A DNA stretch of 39,073 nt from UBA1124 sp963933095 (lineage in GTDB: Bacteria; Pseudomonadota; Gammaproteobacteria; Pseudomonadales; Cellvibrionaceae), in contig CAWVSV010000010.1 in the NCBI GenBank assembly GCA_963933095.1, positions 1 through 39,073 on the forward strand, given 5' to 3'. The position numbers were made by a program, and so were the translations under genes. The first letter of the stretch is position 1, and each line of letters begins with the position of its first letter. Of this stretch, positions 1 through 6,148 are shown piece after piece. The notes under the pieces are model-generated. The model did not search any database and had not been told where the DNA came from. It saw nothing but the letters and a program-made list of their open reading frames with translations.

Positions 1-134
1 ACAAGCCTAAGCCTAAGCCAAAGACAAAAGCTAAACCTAAGGCCAAAGCTAAACCTAAGGCCAAAGCTAAACCAAAAGCCAAAGCTAAACCAAAAGCTAA
101 GCCAAAGTTAGCCAGTAAAACTGAAAAAATATAA
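1..134 (+). CDS. topA: C-terminal tail of a Lys/Pro/Ala-rich protein, probably DNA topoisomerase I (5' end outside window)
   Basis: Reading the third frame from base 3 gives an open frame of 43 residues ending at TAA 132-134. It consists almost only of Lys, Pro and Ala, with a KAKPKA unit repeated, then ends LASKTEKI. No catalytic part is visible. Low-complexity basic tails of this kind are common at the C-terminus of gammaproteobacterial topoisomerase I, where they bind DNA. In Pseudomonas topA lies just before the two small proteins and lexA seen next here, so topA is the best guess from context. Other Lys-rich proteins, such as a histone H1-like protein, could end the same way. The open frame is certain; the identity is inferred. 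Confidence 0.55.
   Translation, partial: KPKPKPKTKAKPKAKAKPKAKAKPKAKAKPKAKPKLASKTEKI
27..98 (+). repeat. Four tandem 18-bp coding repeats (KAKPKA units)
   Basis: Four consecutive 18-base units encode Lys-Ala-Lys-Pro-Lys-Ala. The first two (27-44, 45-62) are identical in DNA. The next two differ only at third codon positions (cct to cca, aag to aaa, gcc to gct). Near-identity at the DNA level suggests expansion by slippage or recombination inside the gene. Because the unit is a multiple of three, length changes keep the frame. Confidence 0.8.
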
Positions 135-143
135 GTAGGTCAC

Positions 144-181
144 TGATTGGCGTCGCTAATAGACGCCGATCACTATTTCCC
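144..181 (+). terminator. Possible intrinsic terminator after the topA-like gene
   Basis: An 11-bp stem, TGATTGGCGTC (144-154) pairing with GACGCCGATCA (162-172) and including one T-G wobble, encloses a 7-base loop. It starts 9 bases after the stop codon. The following run, CTATTTCC, is only moderately T-rich, so termination may be weak. The position and stem strength support a terminator; the poor T tract is the reason for caution. Confidence 0.45.
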
Positions 182-210
182 CATCTGCTAGCCAATACCC
201 TGAGCAATTT

Positions 211-714
211 ATGAGTAATACCTTTGTCGCTATCTGCAATGAGCAGATGGCTTTTTGCCGTTATCACCTGGATCTTCTTGCGGAGCTCCGGCAGGTGACA
301 AGTCGTGCTCCGGTTAAGTCCCGTGCGCAGATACAGGCTGTTTGTACGGCGCTGAACTTGTCGCTGCAGGCCTATTTGAATGAGCTTGCCAATACGCTAC
401 TGAGGAAAACGGGATTAATGGGGTCGGTGTTGGCGCTGTCAAAGGCTATTGCCATTGAAGGTGTTTATGCCGCTGACGTCGAGGAGCTTGAGTATTTGGC
501 GGCGCAAGGCGATAGCTGGCTAAATGCTATTGAGGGGTATTATACGAGTAGCGTGGCCCTAAACTTATTCGCTGCCCCCGCGCCTTTGGATGCATCGATG
601 ATAGCATCGACTAGAATTTTGTTGCCCGAGCCTAAGCTTGAGGGTTTGCGTGCTGCCTATGAATCAATGAATGAGATGATTGTGCGCCAGCGCAGTAATA
701 ACATCGAGTGCTAG
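211..714 (+). CDS. Small conserved protein, DUF6586-like
   Basis: Encodes 167 residues starting at ATG. It is predicted soluble and mostly helical, with no signal peptide or membrane segment and no catalytic motif that I recognise. The opening MSNTFVAICNEQMAFCRYHL and its position between a topA-like tail and lexA resemble the uncharacterised DUF6586 proteins found at the same place in Pseudomonas. That family assignment is from memory and is moderately secure. The ribosome-binding site is weak (TGAG about 7 bases upstream). It is separated from the next small gene by 68 bases and may be co-transcribed with it. No function is known. Confidence 0.7.
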   Translation: MSNTFVAICNEQMAFCRYHLDLLAELRQVTSRAPVKSRAQIQAVCTALNLSLQAYLNELANTLLRKTGLMGSVLALSKAIAIEGVYAADVEELEYLAAQGDSWLNAIEGYYTSSVALNLFAAPAPLDASMIASTRILLPEPKLEGLRAAYESMNEMIVRQRSNNIEC

Positions 715-782
715 GTAAGCAAAAAAGATGCTAGAATACACAAACATTACACTCCCCAATCATTTAAGTTGTTAGCCCATAC

Positions 783-1022
783 ATGACATCTCCACTATTA
801 GAAATTGTTGAACTTGAAGACGGTGAGTTTGTATTGCGTCGTGCAAATGATGATAGCAAGCCTCTACTTAGTATCCGTTTTTCAGACGACTCGATAGAAG
901 AGTTAAACGAGGGGCGCTTTGAGATTGTTAAAGCCATGATTGAGGCGGGTATGGATGCCGCTGGGGATATTGCAGAGCAGAAATCTCAGCCTAAAGAGGC
1001 CGAGGCTCATACTCTGCATTAA
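783..1022 (+). CDS. Small acidic conserved hypothetical protein
   Basis: Encodes 79 residues, strongly acidic, starting with MTSPLLEIVELEDGEFVLRR. The first half reads as two or three short beta strands (LLEIVEL, EFVLRR, LLSIRF), followed by an amphipathic helix (EIVKAMIEAGMDAAGDIAEQ) and a disordered tail. There is no signal peptide or known motif. A protein of this size and charge is also found next to lexA in Pseudomonas relatives, which supports it being real. It converges on lexA with only 22 bases between the two stop codons, and no terminator is visible there. Function unknown. Confidence 0.65.
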   Translation: MTSPLLEIVELEDGEFVLRRANDDSKPLLSIRFSDDSIEELNEGRFEIVKAMIEAGMDAAGDIAEQKSQPKEAEAHTLH

Positions 1023-1044
1023 CCTTAACGTCCTTAGATCGCAG

Positions 1045-1650
1045 TTAGTCGTTGCGGCGGATAACGCCTACACTTAAGCCTTCAATAGCAAAGTCTTGAT
1101 CGCGCATATCCACTTCAATCACATCAAAGTCTGAATTTTCTGGCCACAGCTGTACCAGCGATCGATTGCCTTCTCGGCGAAAGCGCTTCACGGTAACTTC
1201 CTCACCTATGCGAGCCACTACGATTTGGCCGTTACGAGCAGTGTCAGCACGGTGTACCGCAAGCAAGTCTCCATCCATAATGCCGACATCCTTCATGCTC
1301 ATGCCGCTAACACGAAGCATGTAGTCGGCGCTCGGCGAGAAAAAGGAGGAGGGAATGTCACAATAATCCTCAATATTCTCTTCGGCTAGTATAGGGTTGC
1401 CAGCTGCTACGCGCCCAACCAGTGGTATGCCTTGCTGCTCTTGAGGTAGGCGAATACCTCTCGAGGCTCCTGGTACCATCTCGATAGCACCCTTGCGTGC
1501 TAGTGCGCGCAAATGTTCTTCGGCAGCATTGGCCGAGCGAAAGCCTAACTCTTTAGCAATCTCTGCTCGTGTCGGAGGGTAACCGGTACCTTCGATGTTG
1601 GTTTTAATCAGCTGAAGTACTTCTGCTTGACGTGCGGTTAGCTTGATCAT
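1045..1650 (-). CDS. lexA: LexA, SOS-response transcriptional repressor
   Basis: Encodes 201 residues, the usual LexA length. The N-terminal winged helix-turn-helix (about 1-65) is followed by the S24 self-cleaving domain. The cleavage bond is Ala83-Gly84 in VAAGNP, the catalytic Ser is Ser118 in GMSMKD, and the Lys is Lys155 in VTVKRF, each one residue before the E. coli equivalents. RecA-DNA filaments trigger self-cleavage, which lifts repression of DNA-repair genes. The start at 1650 is supported by alignment to the family's first residues (MIKLTARQAEVLQLI). Two operator-like sites upstream indicate autorepression. In Pseudomonas a sulA-type division inhibitor is next to lexA; none is seen here. 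Confidence 0.97.
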   Translation of the reverse strand: MIKLTARQAEVLQLIKTNIEGTGYPPTRAEIAKELGFRSANAAEEHLRALARKGAIEMVPGASRGIRLPQEQQGIPLVGRVAAGNPILAEENIEDYCDIPSSFFSPSADYMLRVSGMSMKDVGIMDGDLLAVHRADTARNGQIVVARIGEEVTVKRFRREGNRSLVQLWPENSDFDVIEVDMRDQDFAIEGLSVGVIRRND

Positions 1651-1693
1651 TTGCGGGTCCTGTCGTTGCGTGCACTTTTTTTAGTGTGCTTTC

Positions 1694-1728
1694 ATGTTGT
1701 TTTATACAGTCATTGTAATTATATACAG
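1694..1728 (-). promoter_or_regulatory. Two LexA (SOS) operators upstream of lexA
   Basis: Read on the minus strand, box 1 (1728-1713) is CTGT-ATATAATT-ACAA and box 2 (1709-1694) is CTGT-ATAAAACA-ACAT. Each has one mismatch to the CTGT-N8-ACAG consensus. Their centres are 19 bases apart. Box 1 covers the predicted -10 hexamer, so bound LexA would block RNA polymerase. Tandem operators before lexA are the arrangement known from E. coli, where the centre spacing is 21. Confidence 0.8.
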
Positions 1729-1745
1729 TATAAAGGAACACGCAA
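1718..1745 (-). promoter_or_regulatory. Predicted sigma70 promoter of lexA
   Basis: On the minus strand the -35 element TTGCGT (1745-1740) and a perfect -10 TATAAT (1723-1718) are separated by 16 bases. The -10 lies within the first SOS operator. The transcript would start near 1711, giving a leader of about 60 bases. Confidence 0.65.
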
Positions 1746-1778
1746 CTAGATCGCTCGGTATAGACACCCAGTAAAATG

Positions 1779-2096
1779 CTAGAACTCATCGATGCCTGTA
1801 AATGTGACGGGTTCTACTTTAGCGATAGGGTTGTCTTTGTTTGCCGCTGCCCAGCTTGCGTCGGCTCCCCATTGACTATCTTGTGGCAGTTGATAAGGTC
1901 CATTGGAGTCCTTGGGTTGCTGGGTTAGGCTTACTTCTAGCTGCGTCCAAGTGTCAGTATCGAATTCAGCCAGGTCACCATCTAAGTATTGTATCTCGAT
2001 AGTTGCCGTAACTGCATCTATAGCCACCACCTCAAATAATTGATGGTCGATTTCGTCTTTGTACCAATTACCCACTGCTGGATGTTGCGATGCCAT
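1779..2096 (-). CDS. DUF6763 family small protein
   Basis: Encodes 105 residues if started at ATG 2094-2096, which has GGGG eight bases upstream. A further in-frame ATG at 2114 lacks any ribosome-binding site and would add only six residues. The N-terminal half, beginning PAVGNWYKDEIDHQLFEVVA and continuing IEIQYLDGDLAEFD, reads as a small beta-rich domain typical of DUF6763 proteins. The C-terminal half is polar and Trp/Gln-rich. There is no signal peptide. It lies 128 bases upstream of lexA on the same strand, with the lexA promoter between them. Function is unknown; the family name is from memory. Confidence 0.72.
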   Translation of the reverse strand: MASQHPAVGNWYKDEIDHQLFEVVAIDAVTATIEIQYLDGDLAEFDTDTWTQLEVSLTQQPKDSNGPYQLPQDSQWGADASWAAANKDNPIAKVEPVTFTGIDEF

Positions 2097-2410
2097 GCTA
2101 TACCCCGAAAACATTGAAAATGTCTGCTGACCCTAAAATTGTTAAAGCTTACTTTTGAAAAGTAGCATGCTCTTTATCAAATCGCACTTTTGATCGAGGT
2201 GTTTGGCTTTGGGTGAAGCGGTGGTATTGCTGGAGCTGTTATCCTTAACATCATAATTTGATGGGGTTTTTTCGATCACTCAGCTATGCCTTTATATAAA
2301 TGCTTAATAAGCTCTAAGCCACTCATGCAAAGAAAATCTAATTAAGCGGATTTATTGGCGTTGTGGCGTTAGAATTGAGGTCTTCGTTATTTTGTAAAAA
2401 GGAATTCAGT
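2097..2410. other. Intergenic region between divergent DUF6763 and mscS genes
   Basis: The 314 bases must contain the promoters of two divergent genes, but I could not fix either with confidence. A short inverted repeat CATCA-TAATT-TGATG followed by GGGGTTTTTT (2249-2269) resembles a weak terminator. It does not follow a plus-strand gene, so its role is unclear. No coding region is supported. Confidence 0.4.
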
Positions 2411-3520
2411 GTGGACACTTGGGATGGTTTCCAAAATAGTCTCTCCTTAATTACCGGCAGTGAGAACCTGTGGTATTTAGAGGTGTTTTTAGTAGTTAGT
2501 GCCACGCTTATTTCTGCTTATGCGGTTCACAAGCTGATGGTAGTCTTGATAACAAAAGCCACGGCCACCCAAAACCTTTGGGATGATGCCCTGCTAGAGG
2601 CGATGCTGCGTCCGGCAAAATGGGTCGTGTGGCTAGTGGGTTTATCTTACGCCGCCGAATTGGCGTCGCAACAATCTAGCAGTTCGCTGCTGCTACTGCT
2701 TGGCCCATTGCGAAAACTGGGCTTTATTGGCCTAGTTAGTTGGTTTTTAGTCCGATTTATAGCAAAAGCTGAGCGTAATTTAGTCGATCCCAAATATACT
2801 CATAAACCACTCGATACAACAACCGTGGTTGCCATCGGCAAGCTGTTGCGAGTCTCCATTCTTATTACGTCCAGCCTGATCGTATTGCAGACTCTCGGCT
2901 ACAGTGTCTCGGGAGTGCTCGCTTTTGGTGGTATCGGGGGCTTGGCGGTAGGTTTTGCGGCTAAAGATTTATTGGCCAATTTTTTTGGCGGCCTTATGGT
3001 GTATCTCGACCGGCCATTTAAAGTGGGCGACTGGATACGCTCACCCGATAGGTCTATTGAAGGGACTGTTGAGGATATTGGTTGGCGTTTAACTCGAATT
3101 CGCACCTTTGATAAGCGCCCACTTTATGTTCCCAATGCTATTTTTACCCAAATTGCTGTTGAGAACCCCTCTCGTATGTCTAACCGTCGTATAAAAGAGA
3201 CCATCGGTATTCGTTATGATGATGCCGATAAAATGGCGGTTATTGTTAGTGATGTTGAAGCGATGCTGAAGTTTCACTCGGCTATCGATCACAGGCAAAT
3301 GTTGATGGTTAATTTCAATGCTTTTGCCGCTTCTTCGCTCGATTTTTTTATTTATACATTCACCAAAACAACTGACTGGGCCGAATACCACAAAATAAAG
3401 CAAGATGTATTGCTTAAGGTCTTGGCTGTGATTGAATCTCACGGCGCTGAGTGTGCTTTCCCAACGTCCACCGTGCACTTAAATTACAGTGCCGACAACG
3501 AGCCGGAAGAATTGCTATGA
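2411..3520 (+). CDS. mscS: Small-conductance mechanosensitive channel, MscS family
   Basis: Encodes about 369 residues. GTG 2411 is chosen because AAGGAA sits 6 bases upstream; an upstream in-frame GTG at 2363 lacks such a site and would add 16 residues. Hydrophobic segments in the first 160 residues form the membrane part. They are followed by the Gly/Ala-rich pore helix and lipid-facing sequence characteristic of MscS (GIGGLAVGFAAKDLLANFFG, then LMVYLDRPFKVGDWI). The beta domain and alpha/beta cytoplasmic vestibule then follow, with YVPNAIFTQIAVENPSR. It would release solutes from the inner membrane on hypo-osmotic shock. Its stop overlaps the hpt start (ATGA), so it heads an operon with purine-salvage genes. 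The exact paralogue (mscS, ynaI or another) is not resolved. Confidence 0.9.
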   Translation: MDTWDGFQNSLSLITGSENLWYLEVFLVVSATLISAYAVHKLMVVLITKATATQNLWDDALLEAMLRPAKWVVWLVGLSYAAELASQQSSSSLLLLLGPLRKLGFIGLVSWFLVRFIAKAERNLVDPKYTHKPLDTTTVVAIGKLLRVSILITSSLIVLQTLGYSVSGVLAFGGIGGLAVGFAAKDLLANFFGGLMVYLDRPFKVGDWIRSPDRSIEGTVEDIGWRLTRIRTFDKRPLYVPNAIFTQIAVENPSRMSNRRIKETIGIRYDDADKMAVIVSDVEAMLKFHSAIDHRQMLMVNFNAFAASSLDFFIYTFTKTTDWAEYHKIKQDVLLKVLAVIESHGAECAFPTSTVHLNYSADNEPEELL

Positions 3521-4071
3521 TTGCAACTACCAACCCAAAAGCAGCTGAGTTTTTAACTCACTGCGATCAGTTGTATACGGCCACGCAAGTACAGCAAGCG
3601 ATCGCGAATTTGGCTGAAAAAATCACTGCAGATCTTGTTGATAAAGACCCTATTTTATTATGCGTGATGAATGGCGGTTTAGTGTTTAGCGGCCAGTTGC
3701 TGCCATTGCTAGGTTTCCCCTTGTCGCTGGATTACTTGCATGCAACCCGTTATCAGAAAGCTGAACATGGGGCTAAGGTGCAGTGGTTAAATAAACCTAA
3801 TGCGTCGCTAACGGGGCGCTGCGTACTGATTCTCGATGATATCTTAGACGAAGGTTTAACTTTACGCTCGGTGCTTGATTTCTGCTCGCAGCAGGGCGCT
3901 AGTGAGGTGAAAGTTGCCGTCATGATAGAAAAACAGCACCAGCGTAACATTAGCGGCATTAAGTCCGACTACATAGGTTTATCTGTAGTCGATCGCTACA
4001 TATTCGGTATGGGGATGGATTACCAAGGTTATTGGCGCAACGCACCTGGCATCTATGCGGTTAAATTTTGA
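3517..4071 (+). CDS. hpt: Hypoxanthine(-guanine) phosphoribosyltransferase
   Basis: Encodes 184 residues from ATG 3517, which overlaps the mscS stop as ATGA and has GGAAG upstream. The type I phosphoribosyltransferase fold is shown by the PRPP-binding loop VLILDDILDEGLTL (about 103-116), with the paired acidic residues of that motif, and by the earlier CVMNGG loop near residue 50. It would convert hypoxanthine (and perhaps guanine) plus PRPP to IMP (GMP) in the cytoplasm. The next gene overlaps it by one base, and its predicted product may be hypoxanthine, so the two steps are likely consecutive. A longer reading from 3451 would run through the mscS 3' end and is not supported. Confidence 0.92.
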   Translation: MIATTNPKAAEFLTHCDQLYTATQVQQAIANLAEKITADLVDKDPILLCVMNGGLVFSGQLLPLLGFPLSLDYLHATRYQKAEHGAKVQWLNKPNASLTGRCVLILDDILDEGLTLRSVLDFCSQQGASEVKVAVMIEKQHQRNISGIKSDYIGLSVVDRYIFGMGMDYQGYWRNAPGIYAVKF

Positions 4072-4856
4072 TGTCCGAGGCAAGTGTCAATAATAAGTCT
4101 AAACTGTTCGCCATTATAGGCGGTAGCGGCTTGTATGAAATGCCTGGTTTCAGCGGGCTTGATGCTATCGAGACACCCTACGGTCTTGTTTATGGTGTTG
4201 GCCGAGGTGTGCTCAATTCTGTCGATGTATTTTTTTTGCCTCGTCACGGTAATAAACATCAAATACCGCCACACAAGGTTAATTATCGTGCAAATCTCTG
4301 GGCTCTTAGCTTCCTCGGGGTAACGGATATTGTCGCAGTCAATGCTGTGGGAGGTATCCACCCTGAGATGGGCCCTGGGCACCTTTGTATCCCCGATCAG
4401 GTTATCGATTATAGCTGGGGGCGCGAACACACCTTTTTCGATGGTTCTGAACTTTGTGCCAAGGTCAGTTATATCGATTTTTCCGAACCTTTTACACCTG
4501 AGCTAAGAGCGGCATTACAGCAGCAGTGCGAATCAAATCTGGCTCCCAGTCAGTTTAGTCCTGCGGGTACCTATGCTTGCACGCAAGGTCCACGGCTAGA
4601 ATCCGCCGCAGAGATTTGCCGTATTCAGCGCGACGGTGCAGATGTTGTCGGCATGACCTTGATGCCGGAGGCTGCTCTTGCACGTGAGCTGGAGCTTGGC
4701 TATGCAAGTATCTGCGCGGTGGTAAACTGGGCGGCGGGAATTGATCCGAGGGGGCTTGTTATGGCAGAAGTTTTGTCCACGCTTGAAGAGGCATTAAGTA
4801 CGGTAAATTTACTGATCGCTGGCGCGATTAAGTCTTTTAATCAGCATAAGTTATAA
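4071..4856 (+). CDS. mtnP: Purine nucleoside phosphorylase family: probable S-methyl-5'-thioinosine phosphorylase
   Basis: Encodes 261 residues from ATG 4071, which shares bases with the hpt stop (TGATG). Family motifs include the phosphate-binding AIIGGSGLYEMPGF, FLPRHGNKHQIPPHKVNYRA, AVNAVGGI, the TQGPRLES segment and DVVGMTLMPEAALARELELG. These define the MTA/MTI phosphorylase branch rather than general PNP. In Pseudomonas aeruginosa the gene at this place (PA3004) is known to prefer methylthioinosine, giving hypoxanthine and methylthioribose-1-phosphate. Coupling to a hypoxanthine phosphoribosyltransferase fits that substrate. MTA phosphorylase activity cannot be excluded from sequence alone. 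Confidence 0.9.
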   Translation: MSEASVNNKSKLFAIIGGSGLYEMPGFSGLDAIETPYGLVYGVGRGVLNSVDVFFLPRHGNKHQIPPHKVNYRANLWALSFLGVTDIVAVNAVGGIHPEMGPGHLCIPDQVIDYSWGREHTFFDGSELCAKVSYIDFSEPFTPELRAALQQQCESNLAPSQFSPAGTYACTQGPRLESAAEICRIQRDGADVVGMTLMPEAALARELELGYASICAVVNWAAGIDPRGLVMAEVLSTLEEALSTVNLLIAGAIKSFNQHKL

Positions 4857-5207
4857 CCATGCGGTTTTTTACTAGTGGTAACTGTGAATTATCTTCGCAG
4901 CATTTGATCGTCTGCACGCAGTGATGAAAAATATCTGTACGGGTGCCATCTGATTTCTTCACAGGCATAAACACAAGCCATTACAATAAGGCAGTGCTAT
5001 GCGTGAGTGCGAGCTGCGCTCGGTAAACCGTATTTAGCTATATGGCGTAATACTCGAGGCGAAGGAATTGTTTTACGAGCAAAGGCTTAGGTGGGTGTTT
5101 CATTCGCTATGCCAATGCCTGCAGCGGTGGTTAAAAGTCCCTAATGGGAGGCCAGCTTATAGCATTCTACTGGCATGTTAGACGCATATACTTGCAGCTA
5201 TAGATCC
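4857..5207. other. Intergenic stretch between mtnP and the 54-bp palindrome
   Basis: About 350 bases lie between the mtnP stop and the terminator palindrome. I see no open frame with protein-like composition and no RNA gene I recognise. A tiny AACC-ATGC-GGTT hairpin followed by T's (about 4856-4873) lies right after mtnP but is too short to call a terminator. The stretch could be a long 3' UTR or hold an unrecognised small RNA ending at the palindrome. Confidence 0.4.
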
Positions 5208-5261
5208 AAATATTAGAAAGCAAAAAACCGGCTCGAGCCGGTTTTTTGCTTTCTAATATTT
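5208..5261. terminator. Perfect 54-bp palindrome, probable bidirectional terminator
   Basis: Bases 5208-5234 are the exact reverse complement of 5235-5261: 27 bases per arm with no spacer, centred on CTCGAG. Each strand has a GC core (ACCGGCTCGAGCCGGT) flanked by A's before and T's after (GGTTTTTTGC), the form of a two-way intrinsic terminator. It lies between the convergent mtnP (plus) and csiV (minus) genes and starts about 20 bases after the csiV stop. The perfect arms extend well beyond what termination requires. Confidence 0.85.
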
Positions 5262-5281
5262 AACTCCTGTAGTAATCAGTG

Positions 5282-6133
5282 CTACAGGGGTAGTATTTTA
5301 ATCAGTACCCCCAATCGCGGATTATCTAGGTAGTGCAGTTCGTTGCTGCGCATACGGCGGTGCTGCTTATGTTGAATGATTTGACTGGGCAGATAGGGTT
5401 CGAATTGATAGCTGTTGTCGCTATCATTGGTCGTGTCGAGTGAAGGTTGCAGCTTAAACGGTGAAAAAGCATCAGATTTATTGCCCCGCGCGCCTAGTGT
5501 TGTTCCCACATCAGAAGTAGCGTCGCTAATGTTAATGCCAGAAGTGACCCATGGGTAGTCGGGCAACCGTGGATGGCCATTGAGTGCTAACTCGCCGTCA
5601 TTTTTTTCGTACTCTGAGAGCCACAGGTTGGTTGAGAAGTGCAAATAGCGAGCTACGCTGAGTTTGATTTCACCCTCAAGTGTCTTGTGATTGCCAAACT
5701 CCTTTCCGGCAGAGATCATTATTGCCGGTGCTTCCTTTTCACCCAATACAGGGTGATCCCAAGCCTCATGGAAAAGTAACTGGTAGCCTTTCTTTCTGGC
5801 CAGAGATCTTGCGTGTGCACGTAAATTAAGTTGGCTGTCATCGAGTGTTTTAAACGGTATAGAACTTCCATATACTAGTGTTTCAGTTGATTGATGTTCG
5901 CTGCTACGCCTATAGTTGCCATCTATAAGCTGTACTAGATTAGGTGAATATTGTAATTTTAAATCGTATGGCCATTTTTCATCAGTGCTGTCGTTAGTGC
6001 GTGAAAATATAACCAACTCAACGCGAAACCAGCGTTCTGGCGACATACTTTTGAGTTTTTTCTCAGTTTGAGCATTTGACTGCGCGGCAAAAGACAGTGC
6101 AAGCAGGGTGTAGATCACGGCTAATATTTTCAT
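5282..6133 (-). CDS. csiV: CsiV family peptidoglycan-binding protein (secreted)
   Basis: Encodes 283 residues. An N-terminal signal peptide (MKILAVIYTLLALSFAAQSNA, cleavage after Ala21) sends it to the periplasm. The mature protein begins with the family-typical segment WFRVELVIFSR near residues 35-45, and the LLFHEAWDHPV motif lies further on. In Vibrio cholerae CsiV binds peptidoglycan and activates the synthase PBP1A through its lipoprotein partner. A CsiV-like gene directly downstream of mfd is common in gammaproteobacteria. It starts 15 bases after the mfd stop, with AGAGA upstream, so the two probably form an operon ending at the palindrome. Confidence 0.85.
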   Translation of the reverse strand: MKILAVIYTLLALSFAAQSNAQTEKKLKSMSPERWFRVELVIFSRTNDSTDEKWPYDLKLQYSPNLVQLIDGNYRRSSEHQSTETLVYGSSIPFKTLDDSQLNLRAHARSLARKKGYQLLFHEAWDHPVLGEKEAPAIMISAGKEFGNHKTLEGEIKLSVARYLHFSTNLWLSEYEKNDGELALNGHPRLPDYPWVTSGINISDATSDVGTTLGARGNKSDAFSPFKLQPSLDTTNDSDNSYQFEPYLPSQIIQHKQHRRMRSNELHYLDNPRLGVLIKILPL

Positions 6134-6148
6134 TGCGCATTCAATCTC

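Noticed and set aside
1604..1789. Minus-strand open frame across the lexA promoter
   Set aside because: It runs through the operators and into lexA in another frame; it has Ser/Thr-rich, unstructured composition and no start signal.
2249..2269. Terminator upstream of mscS
   Set aside because: The stem is only 5 bp and it does not follow any plus-strand gene.
3451..3516. Longer hpt reading beginning inside mscS
   Set aside because: It would overlap mscS by 70 bases and lacks a ribosome-binding site; ATG 3517 has one and gives the family length.
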